Source: VXYL01 sp965243095 (GTDB lineage Bacteria; Pseudomonadota; Gammaproteobacteria; Pseudomonadales; Azotimanducaceae). Taken from it: a stretch of 64,000 bases of DNA. The notes below the pieces were generated by a model. The model did not search any database. It was not told where the DNA came from and worked only from the letters and a program-made list of their open reading frames with translations. The translations under genes and the position numbers were made by a program. Position 1 is the first letter of the stretch, and each line of letters begins with the position of its first letter. The DNA is taken from assembly GCA_965243095.1 (NCBI GenBank), contig OZ251530.1, forward strand, positions 1-64,000, in the 5' to 3' direction. This document shows positions 16,692-24,653 of this stretch, in pieces.

Positions 16692-16882
16692 CCCTGTGTT
16701 CCCGGCCCGGCGGTGAACGCCACACCATCTAGTTGCGCGACTTCCCGGCCGGCCTTGCCGAACAGCTCCTCAAGCAGCGGGATGATCTTCCCCTTGGTTT
16801 CCACCGGACGCGGCTTCAACCCCTTCTTCGGCGCCAGCAGCGTGGGCAAGTCCGCCAACACGGACACGACATCGCGAATAGC
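16688..16882 (-). CDS. Small chimeric ORF containing a tsaD fragment
   Basis: 64 codons from GTG 16882, with GGGAGG 4 nt upstream, ending in a TGA that overlaps the epimerase GTG. The first ~32 residues (VAIRDVVSVLADLPTLLAPK and following) are unrecognised. The next 30 residues (KIIPLLEELFGKAGREVAQL and DGVAFTAGPG) copy an internal part of TsaD from this window: 16701-16789 aligns without gaps to 27399-27487 with 7 mismatches in 89 nt. Only one mismatch (Ala to Gly) changes the protein. Then the frame ends with TQG. It could be a leader peptide coupled to the operon, or debris from recombination with a tsaD allele. It cannot have TsaD activity. Confidence 0.5.
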   Translation of the reverse strand, partial: AIRDVVSVLADLPTLLAPKKGLKPRPVETKGKIIPLLEELFGKAGREVAQLDGVAFTAGPGTQG

Positions 16883-17015
16883 CACGGGGCCTCCCGTTCG
16901 CGGGTGTGATGAGGGGGCAAAGATAGCACTGCGCGGGCAGCCTTGCCGCCGCCAATGCCACCCGCACGACACCGGTGGGCGCTGGCCGAACCAGTTGAGC
17001 GATGTTCCGCGGCCG

Positions 17016-18845
17016 TCAGTCGGCGTATTCGCGCAGAGGCAGATCCACCGACCAGATGGTTTCGAAGCGCATGGGGCCGCCCTCGGTGACGGGGCGGACG
17101 ACTTGGCCCGTGCGCGCCATCGAAAACGCGACGTTGGGCAGGTAGGCGCCAGCCACGCACTCTTCGTCCGTTCTGCGAATCAACAAGAAACGGCTGGCGT
17201 CGACGTAATCGGCGTTTTCATGCGTTTGGGAGGAATCGAGCAATCCGCGCCATTCCAGCGGATTGGGTTGCGCCAGCCACGCTTGCGGCCATACTCTCAG
17301 GAAGAAGCTTGGTCGCAAATCCTCGTCTCGGCACGGCGATTTGACGTACACGAACAGCCGTTCGTCCCAAGCGGCGTACACGTCCCACGCGGCGCGCGCC
17401 AAGACGCCGCCGGCCTTGGCCCGCTCCACCACGCGCCGCCAGTGCTCGGCCATTTGCGCACGGCTTCCCTCCAAGGCCAGGTACTTCTCGACGATGGCGC
17501 GGCCGGCGCTTGGCGAGAACGCCCCCGGCAACGCCCAAGGTGGTTCCGGCATCCAGCGCCCACCCTCCCAGTCGGGCGCTTCGGCGAAGGCGCGATAGTA
17601 AACGTGGCGTCGCCGTGCGAGTGCTTCGTCGGCCGCCGGCGAAAGGCCGATCCGCTTCTCCAAGAATCGGTGCAGACAATGGGCGGCCACCATGTTGGCC
17701 GCCTCGTTCCAGTGGCTGTCGTTCTCGAACCGCAGCATGTGCGTTGGCGGCGGATCGCCTACGGCATTGTGGAAGCAGTCCCGCAGGGAGAACGTCTCGA
17801 CGGACTCCGGCAACGACGCCAACGCGCGCCGGGCAAAGGGGTAGTCGCGCGGAAGGCCCACCACGGTGAAGTTCGCACCGGCGCTTTCGACCTCGGCTTG
17901 CCAACGCTGCACCACGGCCCGCCACAAGCGAACCGAGGGGCGGCCGCCCGGCGTACCGGTCCACCCCTCGTCGCCTTCGACCGGGAATCTCTCCCTCCAC
18001 TCGCGGCGCAAACGCTCCGCGCCGTCCATCACTGCGTAGGTGAGGTGAGCGCGGGCCAGTGCGCGGATCCACAAGGGCGTCCTCTCCGGGATGCTCTCCA
18101 CCAGTTGGCCGGCGTCGTCCAGGGAGAAAATGCGGTTTGTGCGGAGGTTGAAGACGTCGTTCGAACAAAAGATATGCACCACATGCTTGACGGCTGCCTT
18201 CACTTCCAGCGGCAGACTCCGGTATTGGAGGTATGCCTGTCCGGTGCCGTAGGCGTCCACGCCGAAGTTCAACACGTTGAAACGGGCCGGCGCCGCCGTG
18301 ACCGACGGGCTCTCGCCCCTCGCGCTCCCCGGCTGAGGGCTCTTTCCTGCGAGGGGCTCGCCCCTCGCGCTCCCCGGCTGAGGGCTCTTTCCTGCGAGGG
18401 GCTCGCCCCTCGCGCTCCCCGGCTGAGGGCTCTTTCCTGCGAGGGGCTCGCCCCTCGCGCTCCCCGGCTGAGGGCTCTCGTTCAGCAGAAAGTCCAAGAC
18501 GGTGTGGAAGGAGTATTGCACCGGCACACGCTGATTTTCCGTGAACGAATCGCCGAAGAAAGCCACATTCACCGCCCCGTTCAAGCTCTCCTGATCGAAG
18601 TTCCGGTGCTCTCTTGCGCCAAGGTTGTTGCGTATCACGAGATGCAGTCGTCCCGTGTCCGGATGCGGCCTGTGGTAGTGCGAATCGGACGGCGGCTTCC
18701 AGATCCGTTGTTCGTCCGGATGCTGGTGCGCCTCGGCGATGTGGTGGTAGCGCGGGTGGAACAACCGCAACCCGGCTTCGCACACGGCCAACGCCGCCGC
18801 GAGCGACAGCAGCACGCACAAGCAGTTCAAGGCGAGCGAACGCAT
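17016..18845 (-). CDS. Membrane-anchored SGNH-hydrolase-like protein, paralogue 3 (with loop expansion)
   Basis: 609 aa from ATG 18845. Same layout as the copies at 7906 and 9663: N-terminal membrane segment, PDEQRIWKP, AFFGDSFTEN with Ser100, a divergent CSNDV in place of SNDI, NDSHWNEAAN (Asp-x-His conserved) and a C-terminal ending in SVDLPLREYAD. It is the longest copy because the loop after LDFLLN holds three and a partial 15-residue repeats (SPQPGSARGEPLAGK) encoded by 45-bp palindromic DNA units. It sits next to the deleted deacylase copy, mirroring paralogue 2 next to the intact deacylase. Probably an envelope acyl-ester enzyme; whether the expanded loop is tolerated is unknown. Confidence 0.75.
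   Translation of the reverse strand: MRSLALNCLCVLLSLAAALAVCEAGLRLFHPRYHHIAEAHQHPDEQRIWKPPSDSHYHRPHPDTGRLHLVIRNNLGAREHRNFDQESLNGAVNVAFFGDSFTENQRVPVQYSFHTVLDFLLNESPQPGSARGEPLAGKSPQPGSARGEPLAGKSPQPGSARGEPLAGKSPQPGSARGESPSVTAAPARFNVLNFGVDAYGTGQAYLQYRSLPLEVKAAVKHVVHIFCSNDVFNLRTNRIFSLDDAGQLVESIPERTPLWIRALARAHLTYAVMDGAERLRREWRERFPVEGDEGWTGTPGGRPSVRLWRAVVQRWQAEVESAGANFTVVGLPRDYPFARRALASLPESVETFSLRDCFHNAVGDPPPTHMLRFENDSHWNEAANMVAAHCLHRFLEKRIGLSPAADEALARRRHVYYRAFAEAPDWEGGRWMPEPPWALPGAFSPSAGRAIVEKYLALEGSRAQMAEHWRRVVERAKAGGVLARAAWDVYAAWDERLFVYVKSPCRDEDLRPSFFLRVWPQAWLAQPNPLEWRGLLDSSQTHENADYVDASRFLLIRRTDEECVAGAYLPNVAFSMARTGQVVRPVTEGGPMRFETIWSVDLPLREYAD
18314..18478. repeat. 45-bp tandem repeat with internal palindrome, ~3.7 copies
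   Basis: Units at 18314-18358, 18359-18403 and 18404-18448, and a partial unit to 18478, essentially identical. Each junction carries a perfect hairpin of 9-bp arms (GCGAGGGGC/GCCCCTCGC) next to GCGCTCCCCGG. The unit length keeps the SGNH reading frame. Related but unexpanded sequence occurs at the same loop in paralogue 1 (near 9240-9290). Confidence 0.9.
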
Positions 18846-18910
18846 CGCAGGTCGCAGCAGTCCCCCCGGCCGAGCGCCTCGAGCGTTGTCTTGCCCCCGC
18901 TCGCCGCCGG

Positions 18911-19393
18911 CTAAGCGGCGTTGCGCAACACGCGCCCGCCGCGCTCGCCCGTGAGCTCGTCGTCCACAAGCACCACGGCGCCGTTGCACACCGTGGCCTT
19001 GTAGCCGGCGGCGCGCTGGATGAAACGCGGGGCGCCGAACGGGAAGTCGTGGACGATCTCCGGCATCCGCTCCTCCAAGGCGTGGATGTCGAACACGTTG
19101 ATGTCCGCCCGCTTGCCCACCGCCAAGGTGCCGAACAGCGCCGTGGTGACGCCATGCCAGCTGATGGAGGTCACCTGCGGGTCCCAGCCGATCTGGGCGT
19201 CCAAGTGGGTGTGCAGGTCGATGAAGCCGGGCGAGACGACCAAGCCGGCCGCGTCGATCTCGCGCTTGCCCTTGCCGGCCACCTTGCCCACCGCGGCGAT
19301 GCGGTCGCCGTCCACGGCGACATCCGCGGTCACCGCTTCCGCGCCGGTGCCGTCCACGACATTGCCGCCGCGAATCACCAAGGCATGGCTCAT
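18911..19393 (-). pseudogene. Internally deleted copy of the D-aminoacylase gene
   Basis: 160 codons, still in frame: residues 1-88 and the last ~72 of the deacylase at 11437-13098 are joined, and codons 89-479 (about 1173 bp) are lost. Both breakpoints carry TGCCG, so a short-repeat deletion is likely. The retained ends are ~97-99% identical in DNA to the full copy, including the leader. HTHLD remains, but the rest of the catalytic barrel, including the Asp ligand region, is gone, so it cannot be an active deacylase. A 6-bp deletion changes the C-terminus from RNGCAA to RNAA. Confidence 0.9.
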
Positions 19394-19437
19394 GGTTCGT
19401 TGCCTTGCATGCGATTGAGATAGCCGAATGATAGCGC

Positions 19438-19500
19438 TGATCTGCTTGATCTGCGATCTGCTGATCTACTTCGGGGGCTTGCGCCCCCGGGACCCCCCCC
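19438..19500. repeat. GATCTGC direct repeats and GC-rich hairpin
   Basis: Several close copies of GATCTGC or GATCTAC (19438-19470), followed by the hairpin CGGGGGC-TTGC-GCCCCCG (19472-19489) and a run of eight C. It lies in the 445-bp gene-free stretch upstream of the deleted deacylase, which also holds the copied element at 19536 and the palindromic repeat at 19668. The hairpin could terminate transcription but lacks a T-run. Confidence 0.5.
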
Positions 19501-19535
19501 CTGGGATGGCAACGTGCTAGTCGCGGACTGCTGGG

Positions 19536-19580
19536 CCTTGAAGCGCGTGTTGCCAGATGTGACGCCCCTGTTGGCGAGGT
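19536..19580. repeat. Duplicated 43-45 bp intergenic element, copy 2
   Basis: Second copy of the element at 13150-13192, again upstream of a deacylase start, but here followed by an inverted tRNA-Leu. It marks the extent of the duplicated segment. Confidence 0.7.
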
Positions 19581-19667
19581 TTGAGTGTGATTTGCAACAC
19601 CCGAACAGAGGTTTCCTGCACCGGAGGGAGATAAGTAGCGCGAAAAAGCGTTGTGGATTGCCGTGGG

Positions 19668-19780
19668 TACGACAGATCTTCGTCACGGCGGCTGGGAGCG
19701 CGGGCGTCTCGCCCGCATGCAGGCGGGACGCCTGCTTTGCCGGTTTGGCGACGACACCGCTTACCAAAGATCTGTCGTAT
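19668..19780. repeat. Two-hairpin palindromic repeat with inverted termini
   Basis: Begins TACGACAGATCTTCGTCA and ends ACCAAAGATCTGTCGTA, a terminal inverted repeat. Inside is GGGAGC followed by hairpins GCGGGCG-TCT-CGCCCGC and GCAGGCG-GGA-CGCCTGC. The left ~70 bp is the complement of the element at 31167-31243. It is short and non-coding, resembling a miniature element; no transposase is nearby. Confidence 0.8.
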
Positions 19781-19798
19781 TGGTCGTAGTACACCCGA

Positions 19799-19827
19799 TT
19801 GCCGTTGGGGTGCGTCTGGTGTATGGT
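19799..19827 (+). promoter_or_regulatory. tRNA-Leu copy 2 promoter (-35/-10)
   Basis: TTGCCG, a 17-bp spacer and TATGGT, 11 bp before the tRNA. Both hexamers and the spacing are identical to the copy 1 promoter despite spacer divergence. It may also drive the lipoprotein gene that begins 27 bp after the tRNA. Confidence 0.65.
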
Positions 19828-19838
19828 GCGCCGTTGTC

Positions 19839-19926
19839 GCCGAGGTGGTGAAATTTGGTAGACACGCTAGCTTCAGGTGCTAGTGGGGGCAACCGCGTGG
19901 AGGTTCAAGTCCTCTCCTCGGCACCA
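19839..19926 (+). tRNA. tRNA-Leu (anticodon CAG), copy 2
   Basis: An 88-nt class II tRNA with CCA, matching copy 1 except for one base in the variable arm (CCGC instead of CCCC), which weakens the variable-arm hairpin. Anticodon loop TTCAGGT (CAG). The flanks resemble copy 1 for ~40 bp upstream and ~30 bp downstream, so the tRNA was duplicated with its surroundings, in opposite orientation relative to the neighbouring deacylase copy. Confidence 0.93.
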
Positions 19927-19953
19927 TCGTCGCTTCCCACGGGCCTACGGAAC

Positions 19954-22900
19954 ATGCGCAAGGCTTGCGTTGCGGCCGGCATCGGCTTGCTGGTGGCGGC
20001 TTGCGGGGGCGGGGGTGGCGGCGGTTCTTCGCCGGCCCCGCCACCACCGCCGCCACCTCCGCCGCCGCCGGAACCGGTTGTCGACATCCGCTTCGAGCGC
20101 GTGGCGGGTTCCGGGTTGCTTCGCGCCATCGACAACGACTTGGCGGGCCTAACGGCAGCTCAACGTGCGAGCGGCGGGTTGGCCGCGGCCGACTACGACG
20201 GCGATGGCGATGTGGACTTGTACGTCGTGGGCGATCCGGGCAGCGCCAACCACTTCTACGAGAATCGCGGCGACGGCACGTTCGCGGAAGTCGGCACACG
20301 GCTGGGGGTGGACTTTTCGCATTGGGGCAGCGGCCCGGCGTTCGGCGACATCGACGGCGATGGCGACTTGGATTTGTTCGTCGGCGCCGTGGAAGGCGAC
20401 CGGCACTACCTGCTGGAAAACCGCGTCGACGAAGCCGCCGGGCGCTTCGTGGACATCACCGCCGCCGCCGGCATCGCGCTCAGCGCGCGCAACACCGTCT
20501 CCGCCACCTTCGCCGATTACGACCAAGACGGCTTCGTGGACCTGTTCCTCGCCCACTGGGGCGCAAGACGCAACCCGGGTGAAGACACGGAAACGGTGTG
20601 GCGCAACAACGGCGACGGCACCTTCACCAGCGCGAGCGTGGCCAGCGGCATCGCCGCGGCGCTGACCGAGCGCGACGCCGATTGGAGCTTCACGCCAAAC
20701 CTGGCGGACATCGACCGCGACGGCAACAGCGACTTGCTGCTCGCAGCCGAGTTCGAGGCGAGCGAAGTGTTTCGCAACAACGGCGACGGCACTTTCACGC
20801 GCACCACCGACCGCGACGTGATCAGCGACCAAGGCGGCATGGGCGGCGCCGTGGCGGACTTCGACAACGACGGCGACTTGGATTGGTTCGTCACCTCGGT
20901 GTACGACTTGGAGCGCGCCGGCGGCGAGCGCATCGGCAACCGCTTGTACGAAAACGACGGTGTCGGCGTCTTTGCGGATGCGACGTCTGCGGCCGGCGTG
21001 GCGGACGGCGGCTGGGGCTGGGGCAGTTGCGCGGCGGACTTCGACAACGACGGCGCGGTGGACATCGCGCAGGTGAACGGTTGGATCACCGTGGACGGCA
21101 AGAACTACCGCTCGGATCGGATCCGCTTCTTCCACAACCAAGGCGGCGACGAGCTGGCGTTCCGCGAACGCGGCGAAGCCGTGGGCCTCGCCAACACCGG
21201 CCAGGGGCGCGGCATCGCTTGCTTCGACGCCGAACGCGACGGCGACATCGACATCGTGATCGTCAACATGGACGCGGACGGCGTCATCGCCTATCGCAAC
21301 GAAACGGCGAACGACAACCACTACTTGGGCGTGAAGCTGGAAGGCGCCGGCGGCAATCGCTTCGGCGTGGGCGCGCGGGTGACGGTGACCGCGACCGAAA
21401 CCGGCACTCAGGTGCGCCAGCTGGGCGGCGCCAACAACTACGCCTCGCACGATCCGCTGGAGGCGCATTTCGGCCTCGGCGCGGACACGACGGCGGATGT
21501 TGCGGTGCGTTGGCCGGATGGCTCGCGCACAACGGAAGAAGGAGTGGCCGCCGACCAAGTACACACCATCCGCCAACCGCCCCCGGCGTTGCGTCTCTTG
21601 GTTGCCGGCGGCGACGGCGATGGCGTCTACGCGCCCGGCGACCAAGTGGCCATTCAAGCGGGGAAGGCGCCGGAGCACTATCACTTCAGCCATTGGACGT
21701 CGGATGGCGGCGGCGCGTTCGCGGACGCCTACGCCGAAGCCACCACCTTCACCATGCCGGCCACCGCGGTCACCATCACCGCCCACTACACGCCCGGGGT
21801 GGCGCTGGCGGAGGACGTGTCCGTGGCGCGGCGCTGGAACGAGGTGCTGCTGCAGTCCATTCGCAACGACTTCGCCCGCCCCACCGTTCACGCCCGCAAC
21901 CTGTTCCACGTTTCGGCCGCGGTGTACGACGCTTGGACCGCCTACGGCGACGCCACGCCGTGGCTGCTGGGGCGCAGCCGCGCCGGCGTGGCCTGCGCCG
22001 GCGATTTCGCGCCGGCGCCGGAAGCAGACGTGGAAGCGGCGCGGGCGCAAGCCGCCAGCTTCGCGGCGTACCGCATCATCCGCCACCGCTTCCGCGCCTC
22101 GCCGGGCGCCACGCGCATCCGCCGCGACGCGGACTCCTTGATGAGCGCACTCGGTTACGACGTTGAGGTGGTTTCCACGGACTACTCCGGCGGGGCCGCC
22201 GCCGCGCTCGGCAACCACATCGCCGAGTGCTACCTAGCCTTCGGGTTGGCGGATGGCGCCAACGAGGCGAACAACTACGCGAACGTCGCCTACCAGCCGG
22301 TGAATCCGCCGCTGAAGCCGGAGGAGCCGGGCAATCCCGACATCGTGGACTTGAACCGCTGGCAGCCGCTGTCGCTGCGCGAGTTCATCGACCAAGCCGG
22401 CAATCCGGTGGATTCCGAGCCGGAGTTCCTCAGCCCGGAATGGGGCGGCGTCACGCCGTTCGCGTTGTCGGAGGCGGACCGCGTGCCGTACGAGCGCGAT
22501 GGCTTCACCTACTGGGTGTGGCACGACCCGGGCCCGCCGCCGACCATCGACGGTGCCCTTGCAGACAGCTACAAGTGGGCGTTCGCGTTGGTTTCCGTGT
22601 GGTCGGCACACTTGGCGCCCGACGACGGCGTGACCATGGACATCTCCCCGGCGAGCATCGGCAACGTCCCAAGCTATCCGGCCGACTTCGTCGACTATCC
22701 GGCGTTCTTCAACACCCGCGAGGGCGGCGACCCGGGCGCAGGCCATGACGCCAATCCCGCCACCGGCGAACCGTACGCGCCGCAGGTGGTGCCGCGCGGC
22801 GACTACACGCGGGTGCTGGCGGAGTTCTGGGCCGACGGGCCGGATTCGGAAACGCCGCCCGGCCACTGGTTCACCATTCTGAACGAAGTGAACGAGCACC

Positions 22901-23661
22901 CCGCGTTGCGCCGGCGCTTTCGCGGCGAAGGACCCGAACTCGGCCGCTTGGAGTGGGACGTGAAAGCCTACTTCGCCCTCGGCGGCGCGATGCACGACGC
23001 CGCCATCGCCGCATGGAGCGCCAAGGGTTGGTACGACTACATCCGTCCCATTTCCGCGCTGCGGGCGATGGCCGACCGCGGGCAGAGCTCGCACCCTGAT
23101 CGCGCCTCCCACCACGCGGACGGCCTGCCGCTGATGGACGGCTTCATCGAACTCGTCGCCGCGGACGACCCGCTGGCGGGCGAAGACGGCGAGCACGTCG
23201 GCAAGATCAAGCTCTACGCTTGGCGCGGCCCGGAGGCGATCGACGACCCCGCCGTGGACGTGGCCGGAGTGGGTTGGATCTTGGCCGAGAACTGGTGGCC
23301 GTATCAGCGGCCCACCTTCGTCACGCCGCCTTTCGCCGGCTACGTCTCCGGCCACTCCACCTACTCCCGCGCCGCCGCCGAGGTGTTGACGGCGCTCACC
23401 GGCGACGCCTACTTCCCGGGCGGCATGAGCGGGTTCGAGATTCCCGCCAACGAGTTTCTGGTGTTCGAGGACGGCCCGTCGGTGGACATGACGTTGCAGT
23501 GGGCCACCTACCGCGACGCCTCGGACCAGTGCAGCCTGTCGCGCATCTGGGGCGGCATCCACCCGCCGCTGGACGACATTCCCGGCCGATTGATGGGGCG
23601 CGTAGTTGGGGTGGACGCCTTCGCGTTGGCGACGGAACACTTCGAGGGGCGGGCGCGGTGA
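19954..23661 (+). CDS. Lipoprotein fusing VCBS/ASPIC repeats to a vanadium-dependent haloperoxidase domain
   Basis: 1235 aa. ATG 19954 begins a lipoprotein signal (RKACVAAGIGLLVAAC, lipobox VAAC); longer frames run through the tRNA. Gly-rich and polyproline linkers follow. Residues ~75-450 hold FG-GAP/VCBS repeats (DYDGDGDVDLY, DIDGDGDLDLF, DFDNDGDLDWF), calcium-binding beta-propeller blades. Residues ~456-545 match the ASPIC/UnbV domain (NRFGVGARVTV, RWPDGSRTTEEG). Residues ~545-615 resemble an InlB-type bacterial repeat (YHFSHWTSDGG). Residues ~620-1235 are a vanadium haloperoxidase/PAP2-type domain: K1024-x6-RP, SGH at 1132-1134, and SR-x5-H-x3-D at 1196-1207, so the vanadate-binding set is complete. 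Predicted to be an outer-membrane-anchored halide oxidase, or a phosphatase. It shares its 5' neighbourhood with tRNA-Leu. Confidence 0.88.
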   Translation: MRKACVAAGIGLLVAACGGGGGGGSSPAPPPPPPPPPPPEPVVDIRFERVAGSGLLRAIDNDLAGLTAAQRASGGLAAADYDGDGDVDLYVVGDPGSANHFYENRGDGTFAEVGTRLGVDFSHWGSGPAFGDIDGDGDLDLFVGAVEGDRHYLLENRVDEAAGRFVDITAAAGIALSARNTVSATFADYDQDGFVDLFLAHWGARRNPGEDTETVWRNNGDGTFTSASVASGIAAALTERDADWSFTPNLADIDRDGNSDLLLAAEFEASEVFRNNGDGTFTRTTDRDVISDQGGMGGAVADFDNDGDLDWFVTSVYDLERAGGERIGNRLYENDGVGVFADATSAAGVADGGWGWGSCAADFDNDGAVDIAQVNGWITVDGKNYRSDRIRFFHNQGGDELAFRERGEAVGLANTGQGRGIACFDAERDGDIDIVIVNMDADGVIAYRNETANDNHYLGVKLEGAGGNRFGVGARVTVTATETGTQVRQLGGANNYASHDPLEAHFGLGADTTADVAVRWPDGSRTTEEGVAADQVHTIRQPPPALRLLVAGGDGDGVYAPGDQVAIQAGKAPEHYHFSHWTSDGGGAFADAYAEATTFTMPATAVTITAHYTPGVALAEDVSVARRWNEVLLQSIRNDFARPTVHARNLFHVSAAVYDAWTAYGDATPWLLGRSRAGVACAGDFAPAPEADVEAARAQAASFAAYRIIRHRFRASPGATRIRRDADSLMSALGYDVEVVSTDYSGGAAAALGNHIAECYLAFGLADGANEANNYANVAYQPVNPPLKPEEPGNPDIVDLNRWQPLSLREFIDQAGNPVDSEPEFLSPEWGGVTPFALSEADRVPYERDGFTYWVWHDPGPPPTIDGALADSYKWAFALVSVWSAHLAPDDGVTMDISPASIGNVPSYPADFVDYPAFFNTREGGDPGAGHDANPATGEPYAPQVVPRGDYTRVLAEFWADGPDSETPPGHWFTILNEVNEHPALRRRFRGEGPELGRLEWDVKAYFALGGAMHDAAIAAWSAKGWYDYIRPISALRAMADRGQSSHPDRASHHADGLPLMDGFIELVAADDPLAGEDGEHVGKIKLYAWRGPEAIDDPAVDVAGVGWILAENWWPYQRPTFVTPPFAGYVSGHSTYSRAAAEVLTALTGDAYFPGGMSGFEIPANEFLVFEDGPSVDMTLQWATYRDASDQCSLSRIWGGIHPPLDDIPGRLMGRVVGVDAFALATEHFEGRAR

Positions 23662-24653
23662 CCAGCGACGGCCAGCAGCCGGCCTCGGCGACTTCCCGCG
23701 ATTGTGGCAAGGCGCGCTTCTTGCGCTACGACGCGCCGGTTGTATTGGCGGGCTTACTACACCATGTGCTGAATCTCCGCTGTCTGCTGCGGGAAGCCCA
23801 TGCCAGCGGGCGGCTGGCGGTGTTGCCACCCCTGACGCTGCATCCGAAGCACAACTTCGGCCATGCCCGCGACTGGCGTTGGCAGGACTACTACGACTTG
23901 GACGCAAGCACGCTGGTCGATGCGGCCGGCCGGGAATACCCGCTGCCGATCGCTCCTGCGGCACCGGCGTTGTCCGGCAAACGACCAGGCAGCGCGGCCC
24001 CGCTCGTGGTGCGCCCGGGTGAGCGCTTTCCGACAAACGGCAATGCACATCCGCTGGTGGTGCGAATGTTCCGGCACCAGATTTTCAAGAACGAAGTACC
24101 GCAGGATTGTCAGCCGCCGTTGGAGTTGCGGCTTCGGCCGGCCGAGCTGGTCTTGCGTTTGGCCGAGAAGGCCGCCCGGCACCTGGCGTCTCTCGCCCAA
24201 GATGCTGCGGATGGATATGTGGGTGTGCATGTGCGCCGTGGCGACCGTCTTGCGGAGCGCGAGTTCCCGCCAGCGCTGACGGAACCGCCCCACATCGAGG
24301 CGGTTTTGACGCGCCTGTCGGTAGGTCGAGACGAGGTGCTTTTCATTGCGTCCGACGAACGCGACCCGAATTTCTTCGAGCCGTTGCGTACACGCTACCG
24401 AATACACCGTTACACCGACTTTCCCTATCTCGAAGCGTTGGTGTCGGGCGACCCGGACAACTATCTGCTGTATCAGGTGGAGCGGGAAATTCTCAGCCGC
24501 GGGCGGCTTTGGATCGAGACCTTGCCGGGCCGCGGGCCCCACGCGCATGCTTCCCTGGTGGACGCAAAGGAATGGCGCCGGTCCAACTCCGGCCGCCTGC
24601 GCTGGTGGCTGCGCCGTGCGCGGTTCACGCTTCGACGCTTCTTGACGAAATAG
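23658..24653 (+). CDS. O-fucosyltransferase-like glycosyltransferase
   Basis: 331 aa from GTG 23658, which overlaps the stop of the haloperoxidase gene (GTGA), implying coupling. The middle carries VGVHVRRGDRLAE near residue 190, the HxRRGD-type signature of GDP-fucose protein O-fucosyltransferase-like enzymes, where the Arg contacts the nucleotide-sugar phosphate. DEVLFIASDERDPNFF precedes a C-terminal VEREILSRGRLWIET, compatible with the second Rossmann-like half. The N-terminal LLHHVLNLRCLLREAHASGR resembles the start of such domains. No signal peptide is seen, so the enzyme is probably cytoplasmic. The acceptor is unknown. The gene ends base-to-base with the convergent radical SAM gene. 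Confidence 0.55.
   Translation: MTSDGQQPASATSRDCGKARFLRYDAPVVLAGLLHHVLNLRCLLREAHASGRLAVLPPLTLHPKHNFGHARDWRWQDYYDLDASTLVDAAGREYPLPIAPAAPALSGKRPGSAAPLVVRPGERFPTNGNAHPLVVRMFRHQIFKNEVPQDCQPPLELRLRPAELVLRLAEKAARHLASLAQDAADGYVGVHVRRGDRLAEREFPPALTEPPHIEAVLTRLSVGRDEVLFIASDERDPNFFEPLRTRYRIHRYTDFPYLEALVSGDPDNYLLYQVEREILSRGRLWIETLPGRGPHAHASLVDAKEWRRSNSGRLRWWLRRARFTLRRFLTK

Noticed and set aside
18314..18478. CRISPR-like tandem repeat
   Set aside because: Units are directly joined with no variable spacers and keep the reading frame of the SGNH gene.
19855..19953. N-terminal extension of the haloperoxidase lipoprotein into upstream sequence
   Set aside because: The extra codons are the tRNA-Leu gene read as protein; the lipoprotein signal starts at 19954.
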